Shown: piece by piece, positions 36,006-45,871 of the stretch | How positions within the stretch are numbered: the first letter of the stretch is position 1 | Layout of the letters: each line of letters begins with the position of its first letter | Origin: Dichotomocladium elegans | Lineage: Eukaryota; Mucoromycota; Mucoromycetes; Mucorales; Lichtheimiaceae | NCBI GenBank assembly: GCA_025716815.1 | Contig: JAIXMN010000024.1 | Coordinates: forward strand, 548,261 to 612,260 | Direction of reading: 5' to 3' | DNA: 64,000 nucleotides | Made by a program: the position numbers and the translations under genes | Notes under the pieces: generated by a model | Database searches by the model: none | What the model saw: only the letters and a program-made list of their open reading frames with translations | What the model was told of the DNA's origin: nothing

Positions 36006-38209
36006 ATGGAACAACCTGTCGACTCCACCAGGAGGAGGGGCGTAAACCCTGCCCAACCCAACCTCAGGCCCCCTGACCGTATGTTAGGTGTCAAGACCTC
36101 TATACGAGGCATCCGCTGGAACGCCGCCTACCGCCAACCGTTGATGGACTTGGTCGCTGTTGTCCATGCGACAACAACCCATGCGTACAGCTTCGCCAAG
36201 TACATTTTCCTACGTAAGCGCGAACGCGAGCCGGACTTCAACCTCCAACAGTTCCTGCACGAAAAGTTCTTCTCTGAGGTGTGGCTCTCCATGCTCGACA
36301 AGCGAGTTCGTCCAACCCGGGGGTTTTCCGGCGAGTGCCAAGCTCTGATCGGCGAGTTTTTGGAGGATTACCTCGAGGCCACCCAGTACCAACGGCCGCA
36401 ACTCAAGAATTCCCAGCAATGCTCTGCGTTCGAAGGTAAGAGGATGTTTGTTGCATACTGCAACAATATCAACATGCGGTTCGGGCAGCACCTTCGGCGC
36501 GCGGTGAATGCTCTCCTGAACATTCGAGAGCGGAAAGCGGCGAGGAGACGTGAACTGGATGCACTCGGCTGGACCGAGGAGCAAATCCGCCAGGATATTT
36601 ACGACACCATCACTCGCCATGCCACAGGCTTCAAGCTCGCCATTGCCCGCCGAGGTGTGCGGAGGGATGACATTCCGGCGGAACCAGCTTTCCTCAGGCA
36701 AGCGTTCGACCAGATCCAACCGGTCTTGGATGCTTATCCCCAAGGGTACCAGTTCCAAAAACAAAGCATCTACTACGACGCCAAGGCGCGTTCAGCCGAA
36801 CACTTCCGGCCGTTCATAGAGCTTGCATATGTTTTCCAACGCAATGGTCTTCGCAGCTTCCAATGTTTTCCGCTTCGCCGATCCTGGGCCCCTTGTTATA
36901 TGCAGATCGACACCACGATTCTTGTTCAGCATATTCTAAAGAGGCCAAGACACGACATCAGCCAGAAGTTGGCTCTGTGGGGAGAGGTTGTGGACCTCCA
37001 CTCTCGTGCTTTCAGACCCCAGGAAGGCGGAACGATCGAGTTCCATGGCACAATCCATACTGATGGAGTAGGCGTCACTGTTTTCAAAAGGACAAACAAT
37101 CAACGACCATCATATGGAGCAAAGTACCGAGGAGTCGAGGAGGAGACCAATTATGTCAGCATGCTGACATCACAGGAACACCGGAATATTGCTGGTAGGT
37201 GCGTCACCGTCGACCCTGGGAGGAGGGACCTCCTTTTCTGCGTCTCAGAGAATTCCAGGCCGGAGCGAGGTGCCCGTCTGACGTTCCGATACTCCAAACC
37301 TCGTCAGGACAAGGTGCGCAAGACCAAAAAATACCGCAGGTTATTGCAGAGGCTCAAGAATGAGGAACCTGAAGTCGTGCATGCCGAGGAACGCATGGCT
37401 GGCGAGCATTCCCGCAGCTTGGATCGTGCCGATTATGACCGCTTCCTGCTTGTCCGGTCCCAGGTGTCCCAAGTTCTCGAGGACTTCTATGCGAATACTG
37501 CCACCCATAATGCCGATCCCCAACCTCTTTTCCGAAAGCTCCGTCTGTCGTCGTACATCAACAAACAACGAGCAGATGAGAAGCTGAGGGACGGTCTGAT
37601 CAACAAGTTTGGCCCCAACGCGGTATTTGTGATGGGTAATTGGTCTGCCCCGAACACTCGATACCACGAGCCAATCCGCGGTGTTGGATTCCGGCGACTT
37701 CTCAAGCAAGGCGAACGTCGCTTTGATGTATACTTGATCGACGAATTCAAGACCAGCAGATGTTGCATCGCGTGCGAGAGACCGAGAGCCTTTCTACTTT
37801 CCGGAGGGTTACCCAACCCACGCCCCTATCGAAGAGCCGAGAATCCAAACGTTATCTGTCATGGCCTGCTACGGTATGAAGCCTTATTCGCGGAGGAGTT
37901 TGAAACAATAATGATAATCTAATGTCGCTTATTCTGTGCAGATGCTCAAATTAAAACTGTACAGCAGGCATGGCAGAGGGCGCTCCTCGGCAGCGATTGT
38001 GGAACCGTGATATGGCGGCCTGTCTGAATATGATACATATTCTCAGGAGTTTTCGGGCCGATGGCATGGTCCCGGAAAGGTTTCGGCGAGCACCTGCGGG
38101 TGGTGACAGGCTCCTAGCAAGAAGGGCTAGATCACCAGAGCCCGACGAGCGAAGGGTGAGACGAAGAGGACCAGGGCGGCCAAGAGGACCAGGACGAGGT
38201 CACCAATAG
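36006..38209 (+). CDS. Fanzor (eukaryotic TnpB-like RNA-guided endonuclease), with in-frame stop in exon 2
   Basis: Two exons, 36006-37873 and 37942-38209, joined over a 68-bp GT-AG intron, give 712 codons. Fanzor proteins use a guide RNA transcribed from their own locus to cut DNA with one RuvC domain. N-terminal residues 1-300 are helical and basic. RuvC-I is VTVDPGRRDLLF (Asp403), RuvC-II is IDEFKTSRCC (Glu580). The zinc ribbon starts CCIAC (587/590) and continues ICHGLLR; splicing then adds RCSN, a TAA at 37952-37954 (codon 627), and NC. RuvC-III is LWNRDMAACLNM (Asp codon 38009-38011). The tail is Arg/Gly/Pro-rich with AT-hook-like GRPRGPGRG. The frame after the TAA is intact to 38209, so the stop is the only visible break. 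No alternative splice that avoids it keeps frame and the zinc ligands. Without splicing, translation ends at 37922 (638 aa). Confidence 0.92.
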
Positions 38210-38330
38210 CGATGATTTTCCGTGTCGGTTATCGCCGGCACACATCTGGATACCTTCGGGGTAATCGATGTGAAATCCTTTCCATCTTGATACGCCATTT
38301 TATTTTATTTTTGAAAATAAAGTATAATGA
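38210..38330 (+). ncRNA. Candidate Fanzor guide-RNA (fRNA/omegaRNA) region
   Basis: In TnpB and Fanzor loci the guide scaffold usually lies at or after the 3' end of the nuclease ORF and ends at the transposon boundary. Here the 120 bp after the stop hold a possible hairpin (GTGTCGG ... CCGGCACAC, 38220-38242) and a second GC-rich stretch, before an AT-rich block and Tc1 remnant T3. Position alone suggests the call. No conserved scaffold could be compared. Confidence 0.25.
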
Positions 38331-39660
38331 CAAAGCAAATGTCACATGCACAGCGAAAGATGTAGCACAGAAACTTCCATCTCCATAAACGTTAGTCAGC
38401 TTTTGCCATTTTGAGTGCTTTCCTTTTGTACATATGTTGCATTCTCAAATGAGTAATCTATATTTTTTACGACGGCGAAGGCCATGTTGAAGAGAATGAA
38501 TGCGCTGAACCTATGGGCTATGACATCTATGAAGAGACGTACTCTCTTCAATCCGTTTGTTTTCACGCAGAATATCTGCGTACACTATCATTCAGGGGTA
38601 ACCTTGACCTTGTTGCTAGGCATATCCCCAAGCGAAAGGATACAGAAAGAAGCAGACTTTGAGCGCGGCTATACAATGCACACACAAAGATAAGCTCAGA
38701 TTTTTTAAATTGATGTTTGAGAATCTCTTGAGTGCATCAACTGCTGCAAACAACTAGGAATCCATGTTCCGTCTGCTCAGCGATAGGTACCACAGTTCAA
38801 AAAAGACACAGATAGCATTTTTTGGGAAACATAGAGGAAGAGGTTTTCTCGTATTCTCGATGAAGAGCGTAAGAGTGCTATTTTGGAATGCGTTGATGAG
38901 AATCCATAATTATCCTAGAGCAACCGATGGAGCCAATCGCTCCTGAGATTTAAGGATTTTAAAGTATCGCAAACGACGCTCCATTAAGTGATGAAAATGA
39001 ATGCAACTTTGTCATTAAAGAATGCTCCGCTTCAGCCTGTAGGCATGAATAGTGATGCAAAGATCCGAGAGCGCCTTGACCGGGCGCACTGATGGGACAT
39101 GACTGATGAGTCTGGATTCCGTATTGACATGAAGCGCATCATGGCATGGTCCAAGGCGGGACTTTGAAGTGGTTACAGAGCCAAAACAAGAGCGGAAACA
39201 GCTACCTTCTTGGGAGCAATTTCGGCACAAGACATCATTAAATATAACTTGAGAATCCCATAACCACCAGCCAAAAAAGAAAAAGAGCGGACAGTCCATA
39301 CCTGCAAGCAAAGGAACAGTAAATGGACGCTGTCTCAGCTTCTTAAGGCTACTGTGGATGAAAATGGGTAAGTATGAAGATATGAAGGGCCATCATTTGG
39401 TAATGGATAATGCACCTATTCATAAGGCTTAGGATATCTCGAAATACATCTGAGCTTCGAGGATATCGACGCGCCCATCTTCCATCCCATTCGCCTGAAC
39501 TCAATCCTGTTGAATAGTTTTGGTCAGTTGTGAAGAGCAAAGTCAAACATAATATGTTCTTGAAGAACGAGACACTGATGTCGCGAGTCAGTGAAGCATC
39601 GAATAGCTTAAAGTTCAGCGATTTCGAATGATCCATCTCTTATTCTTATAGGTGTCTAAA
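38305..39660 (+). pseudogene. Decayed Tc1-like transposase, remnant T3
   Basis: Same family and direction as T2, beginning with the shared GACAAAGCAAATGTC segment (38329; also 34141). Later pieces include ATGAAGCGCATCATGGCATGG, TTGGTAATGGATAATGCACC (second catalytic Asp region) and SPELNPVE followed by a stop and FWSVVKSKVKH, the third catalytic region. All frames are broken many times. The left edge has TATTTTTGAAAATAAAG; an inverted look-alike lies at 40484-40503, so the original element may have reached about 40.5 kb. Confidence 0.8.
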
Positions 39661-40054
39661 TAGCTGTCGTAATCGGAAAAACTATGGTCCAACTTGGGAT
39701 AATTCTACAGTGGTCATCATAATATGTATATAGATATAAAAAAAAGTGAAAAAGAGTGCATATGAGAAAATATTGGATTCCATATTACTTTAGATATATA
39801 AAAGGATTATTGAGATATAAAGACCATTACTCCTATATACAATCATGCAGTATATATTAGGTAGGATCTCGGATAAGACGAAGAAATAGACTCTATAATT
39901 ACGGTATGACGAGTGGATTACGGTTTATTCGATTTGTATAGAGCAACTCATCAGTGAACCAGGTGATAAAGAGCTTGTCATGTAGAGGCCGTGTCTCTGT
40001 GGCGTGTATGTTTGTCTATAATTGATGATATTAGCATAATTACAATGTTCAAAT

Positions 40055-40512
40055 CAGATTCTGGTATGCGTGGCACAAAAAGCTGGGACTCTATCAAGTC
40101 CTTGCATACGCTGGATATTACGCCAACAACTTTGATGCAATGGGTTTAGCACACGTCCCACACGCCTCAGCACGGACTCTCTCCACTATCTGAGCTGCAT
40201 GTGAGTAATCTTAGATCCCATTATCAAATGATATTGCTTCTGATAGATTCCATTACCCTTGATGAAGTGCTTGGGGTGACCATCCTCTCTCGAATCATTG
40301 CCTGTAGGTCTCCTGAGCATACATGGACAGACGGGTTAAGAGGAATGGGCTGCTGTGAGATATGCGACTGTATGCGGCCATCTGATGCTGTAGATTGCTA
40401 TGCAGTGCAGCATTGTGGATGGCTTAATTACGACACGAGTCAATCTAGTTACTTCGCAGATGAAGGTATGATATTTGCTTTTATTTTATTTTCAAAAATA
40501 AATGTCGCATAA
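40055..40512 (+). other. Possible fragment of an unrecognised gene with a Cys-rich segment
   Basis: Two stretches with protein-like composition. One is 40063-40190 (SIKSLHTLDITPTTLMQWV then a TAG, then HTSHTPQHGLSPLSELH); the other continues in the same frame through 40201-40512 and holds CCEICDCMRP and CYAVQHCGW. Cys spacing suggests a zinc-binding module. A single stop separates the parts. No family was recognised; it may be a decayed transposon gene. Confidence 0.3.
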
Positions 40513-41860
40513 AACATAAAATTTGTCGCATGCATACCCGTTAGTCAGCCCCCTTCTTACTCTTCAACTTACCCCGAAGGTAGCTAGGCGTGCCGTTGCG
40601 GTAACAATGGCGGAAAAGGGAGGGAAGGATGGAGCCGGAGCTGTTGAGCATCGACGGCGGAAGGGTTGGAAGAAGGAACGAGGAGGGACAACGACGGACC
40701 AGCAACAGCACCAGCGGCAGAAGCATCGGGGGAAGCAACGGAGGAAGCATACGAACAAAAGCACCTCAACGAAGCCATGGTGGGAGACCTGCGCGGGTGT
40801 AGCCAAACCACGGTCCCACCCAAAGCCCATATCCTCTCATCTCGAGGCACTTGAGTTAGGCTGATATCATTATCTACAGAAGATCCGGATATTAGAAGAT
40901 TGCAGAATGGAGCAAGTCGGCATGATAGGTTTGTGTACCGTTCAAGACACAAGAGAGGAGGAGGATGGATTTGGTAAAGAAAATCAGTTGCCCAAGCCCC
41001 GTTATTTATAATAAAATTGGGGTCCGTTGATCCAGAAATAATCACAGCAGACACATTAAGGAGTAAATGTAGACACATTGTCACCACTGATACCACTTCG
41101 GTGTTACAAGACCGTCATGCTTTACTCGAACACCAAGCATTGGCAAGTAGGACAATCGCGCTTTGTAACAGTCCGACCAACGTCTCTCATGGGACCTTGA
41201 TTACCGGGCAACACCTCAACAGGATTACTAAGAAATCCAATGGCCATACCAAATAACCCTATCCCCGACACCAAGCTTACTTCCATATTATAAACCAACC
41301 TGTAGATTAGGAAATCATACACATAACCTTCACCATTCAAGCTAGTATAAATACCAGTGTTATGACGAAGCCAAGCTATTACATGCTTGTAGCACGCGGC
41401 GTGATTTGTTCCTTCCTTACTGAGATCACCTAAAAACAAACCTCTTTGAATTCAGACAAGGACTTTCAGAAATCACCCTTCCATTTCTCTCCACGACAAT
41501 TGCCTGTGAAGCAACATCCGCCTACCATTTGGCTCCGCTTTCCGGCATTGATGAGGACACTCTTTTATCAACCATCAGCAGCTGCAATCATGCTCCTCTG
41601 CGCCTTCATTGGTACGCCCACAACCACTTAATCTGCCTTCGTCCTCCATCAATGCCATTGCACATACTCGTAACAACCACCGCCAAGAGCTCAACTCATT
41701 AAACTCCTTAATATTACATATGCTTTTATGTTGTTCACGTCTTTAGTTGGTACCATGTCCGTTGTTATCAGAGTGATAGGATTTTAAATCAACGTCACGT
41801 ACTCTACTTACTTTTCCTGTGTACCTGGAAAGGCGCATCACAGTTGCTGCCTGTTACGAC
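40513..41860. other. Unassigned region
   Basis: 1.3 kb with no recognised gene. 40600-40800 is purine-rich (GGAAGGAACGAGGAGG) with open frames on both strands due to composition. A minus-strand frame 41122-41439 has a hydrophobic middle (YNMEVSLVSGIGLFGMAIGF) but no start context or homologue known to me. Confidence 0.4.
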
Positions 41861-42190
41861 AGTTGGCTAAACATCTGTAAGAATGAGAAACAAAACCTTC
41901 GAAATCACTCAGCTTTAAGCTACCGGATGCTTCACTGATTCGGATCATCAACGTCTCGCTTTCCAAGCACCTATTGCGTTTTACTTAGCTCTTGACAACT
42001 GGCCAAAGCTGCTCAATCGGATTGAGTTCAGGTGAGTCGTGGAAGATAAACACATCGATATCCTCGACACTCGATGTATTTAGCGACATCCTCAGCCTTA
42101 TGGATAGGTGCGTTATCCACTACCAAATAATGACCCTTCATATGTTCACGTTTTTATCTGCCATGATGTCGGTACTGACTTAAGCTACTG
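41860..42190 (-). pseudogene. Decayed Tc1-like transposase 3' part, remnant T4
   Basis: On the minus strand this gives the C-terminal third of the same transposase: a NAPIHKAEDVAKYIE-like segment, then SPELNPIEQLWPVVKS and a stop, then homology to the tail of T3 (ETLM..SEAS.SLK.SDFE). Orientation is opposite to T1-T3. Only the part carrying the second and third catalytic motifs is left. Confidence 0.75.
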
Positions 42191-44033
42191 CCCCAATCTC
42201 AATGTCGGCAGCATTCGTGTAGCCTTCGATATCTATCTGTGTGAGCGGAATAATGACCGTGGTTGATTGATTGTCCTTATCGTGCATCATCGTCCTCCCG
42301 AACAGACTGAGGAAATCTTGAGAAATGAAGGATCGAAATGACGATCGCGTTCCAACTCCTGGAGGAGGAACCAGAGCAAGAGCTGGCATGTGTTCGTGGT
42401 AAGAAAATAGGTAGTCTGTACTGGGTTCTCCCGTTTCCCACCCAACAACTCTCAAGAGACCTTGATAATATTGGCCTTGTCTTCGGCGATATCGATATAA
42501 TAGCTAGTCTGGCAACCACACGACAAGCGATGTACCGAGTTCGAAGGAAAAGGAAGGACATCTGACAGCTGAAATTTATGCTGACTGACAAGTTCATATT
42601 CAAACTGGCCATGCGTTTCTTAGAGAGCTTCATGGCAACTACTTCCATCAACGGTTCTGCGCAACGCAGAAAAGTACTTGTTGAGATTACGTATGCAATG
42701 TGCAAGAAGCTTCCCGGGTGGATCTAGGACCGAAAACAATGCGGTAGTATTCGCTTCTATCGATGCAACTGACGACCGCCTGAATGTCTCCTCAAAATCA
42801 GGAACTGCTTGATAAAGGACACATTCCTCTGGTTTTTTTGTTGGTCAATCTTCTCCTCAGCATTCCTACGGAAAGCTTGTGTTCATAATCAATCAAGAAG
42901 TCATATATCCTATACTGCTATTTCTTGAACTATAGCAAACCGCGTATAGTGTGTAAATATCAACCCTCTAGGATTTCTGGATGCTCACCAAGGTTGTTGG
43001 CGTCTATCAAAGGGAGTAAGGTCGATAAGTAGGCATCAACACGTAGATGTTCCAAGGGCACATTGCCAAAATACGTCTGAGTGTATCTCTGCTTTCGCCA
43101 CGCAAAAACTTGAGCAGCATATAACTGGTATCAATATCAAGCATATGCTGTGGGTGGCTAAGGACATCTCATGGGAATTCCTGAGAAAAAGACTGAATGA
43201 AATACCGCCAACATATACATTATTTCGCATTAAGGGGATTTCCTGCGTTGTCATTTAGGTCTCTAGCCATCAATGAAAGAGAGCCGTCGCCTGTGTGATG
43301 TAGATATGGCGGCAGAGAATGATCATTGCAAAACATTCCCAGCTTGGGAAGCGTGTATTGCATCCATATCCAAAATGATAACAACTAGTAACTCTTTCTT
43401 TACTTGACTATCTTACATGTGTTTCATAGTTGCTGAGAGCCGATGGTGGTCTAATATGGCGGATACCACACATTAGAGCAAGTGCTGATAGTGTAAGATG
43501 GATTGGTTATCTATACTCCACTTGTTGCCGATGCAAGACTGCTACTGGAGCAAAGGTCAACATTGGCGCGAAAGATACATTAAAAAAGTGATAATTGATC
43601 ATTCTGACATGGGGATTGCTGGTATCAACAATGCACATAATGTCAATCCTAGGGATGATATACAGTCAAAGCTGTTTCCCTTATACGTACGATCTCGCTT
43701 TGCTGTACCGTCAGATCCCGTAAAAGTACTGCGGGAAAGCCGTTGAATCCCAAAGAAACACTTTTTTGCTGCTGACCATGATACATTCTTCGGCGCCCAT
43801 CGATTTCGATATACTTTCAAGCAGTTGATTGCGATTTCAGCATAACGATGACGAGCGGAATACCGTAGCCGGAAGCGGTGGCAGTAAGGCGCTAAAACTG
43901 AGCACTAGTTGAATGCCCAGGAAACATCCAATAATCAATGCATTTCTTCAAAAAGCGGGGTTTCTATTTATTTTCCACATTTTGAATATGGGTGATGACT
44001 CCGTCATAGTGGCTTCGTCACTCTTCTATACCA
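42191..44033. other. Unassigned, probably decayed repeat sequence
   Basis: 1.8 kb upstream of NXT1. Plus-strand pieces between 42338 and 42710 (FQLLEEEPEQELACVRGKK; RQAMYRVRRKRKD; then, after a stop, FKLAMRFLESFMATTSI) read like a broken protein, perhaps a transposase, but no catalytic motif could be identified. The rest is AT-rich with short frames. Confidence 0.35.
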
Positions 44034-44589
44034 ATGGAACCGGTTGCTCTTGCAGAGTCTAGTACAGCTCAATTCGTGCATTTGTTCTACGATCATTATG
44101 ACAAACAACGTAATGTAAGCTTGTATTTGACTGTTCTCATTGGACAGTTATTAATTGGAGTAGCTTCTCGGGAATTTTTATCGGGACAACAGTGCGATCC
44201 TTTGGAACGGTAATGATATGGAATAGATCGGTATATCCGATTGCTCAATTTTCTTTTGTTAGGCAATGCGTTCTCCGGCGCACCTCAATTTTCAGAGTTT
44301 CTTAGCCGATTGCCTCCATCGCAACACGAAATATCTTCTTACGATTGTCAGCCTATTGCAGGTGCGTCGATACGATAAACTTCTTATTCCAAATATCAGT
44401 TGACCATTTCTCTGTTTTAAATTAGCCACGATGACTTCGCAAGGGACCTGTGGTATACTCATAAGCGTAACCGGCACTGTGAAATACGGAGACAATCCCG
44501 GCAAACGATCGTTTTCTCAAACCTTTATGCTGATGCCTGACCTAAACCAGGCGACCAATTTCTTTATTCAGAGTGACAACTTTCGGTAG
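44034..44589 (+). CDS. NXT1: NTF2-related mRNA export factor NXT1/p15
   Basis: Four exons (44034-44114, 44164-44209, 44263-44361, 44426-44589) sum to 390 nt, 129 aa, with all phases consistent. NXT1 is the small partner of the Mex67/TAP export receptor and acts at the nuclear pore. Family segments in order: FVHLFYDHYDKQRN, FYRDNSAILWNGNAFSG, FSEFLSRLPPSQHEISSYDC, QPIA, then GILISVTGTVKYGDN and FSQTFMLMPDL, ending SDNFR. The WNGN and DCQP signatures favour NXT1 over NTF2. The protein stops right after SDNFR, a few residues earlier than animal p15. A 17-bp GTAGG...CAG that could extend it is too short to be a spliceosomal intron. It is an intact gene surrounded by decayed repeats. Confidence 0.87.
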
Positions 44590-45871
44590 GTTCTTCTCAC
44601 AGGATGTGGTATGGAATCTATGCTCAATGAGGGATAATAAGATTTGTGTAGTGCGCAATATACCGTTTCCCGTGTGTATATGTGTATAAGTTTTACCTTA
44701 AATTGCTGGTTATGGAATTCACCAGCGGATTTCTCTAATGCAAATACGAATGTGCTCTTTCGTGCGCACAATAAAGAATCCATTGCGAAAGCGCAAATCC
44801 ACCTATTGGAATACAGGGTTGCATATTGTGCTTTTTTTGGCCCCAGATGTTTGCATCCTAGCCTTCCTCCTAGCCTTTTTATTTAAGGACGGTAGTTAGC
44901 TAGCTAATTATGACGTAATAAAACCAATATATGGTAATTCCAGGCGTGGTTTAGCTTACTTTTTGACTGATCTGATTCGCCAATTGTTCGGGCCGATTTC
45001 GTTGTGTAATGCGATCCTGACGGAGTCTGAGGTTTTGCTTTTTGTTGCTTTTTGTTGGATTAACATTGAGATTCCGCGAGCATTTCGGTTTTCCCATTGG
45101 CCAAAATGGTCCTTTTCTTGGAGTTGCCTGTGGTGGGTATTTTCTTTAGTCCCATGATCATCCCCTTGGACCAATAGCCTTTTCTTTTGCAACCTTCACA
45201 TGTGCCTCCATAAGTGCAGCTGAAGGAGTTGCAGGTCGGGGCACGTGGCAAAGACGTGGTCATTTTCCCAAAAAAAATTGGATGGCATGCATCAAAATGA
45301 TATTGTCTATTCTTTTGGAAAATAAAAAGGAACACCAATGAAAAAGGTTCTGGGGAATGTGATATCTTGGCATATTTCCTCCACGGAATTCATATATGCA
45401 GCCGCAGCATGGATAATAATAGCAATCAATAGTGGCGTACAGTCAGTGTGCAGCCACACTTGCACAAGAAAAAGTCTTGGCTTTCATATAAATATCAACA
45501 TTCAAAGGAACTTTGTCAAGTATCAGTTCTTATCATCATTCTATTACTATTCTGTTGCTATCTACTGTATATATTCTACATATTTGAGAAAGACAACTAC
45601 TTTACATATCCAAAGAAATGGTAACTTTATTCTTTAAAATTGACATTATTCTCCGCTAATCATTCTTCTGGATCAAGGGTGATGAGCCCCAAACAAGAAC
45701 TTGCAGTTGTGGCTCTTCTACCCACCTGCGTACAAGTTTTGCTGGCTGTCCCTTAAACAGCCGTAGAGTTCGTCCGAGGCCTGAACCTACTGATGTATGT
45801 ATTTCTTGAATTACCCGATTTTATGTTTGCAGCCGCTGATATCAAGGCATCCCTAGGATTCTACAACCCAA
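44590..45871. other. Unassigned region between NXT1 and the Helitron fragment
   Basis: 1.3 kb. NXT1 3' UTR, then AT-rich DNA. On the minus strand 45060-45260 encodes APTCNSFSCTYGGTCEGCKR, a Cys-rich segment of possible zinc-binding character, in an isolated frame. No gene model could be built. Confidence 0.4.

Noticed and set aside
44586..44630. Extra last exon for NXT1 ending in MWYGIYAQ
   Set aside because: It would need a 17-bp intron, too short for the spliceosome; the in-frame TAG at 44587-44589 is a simpler end.
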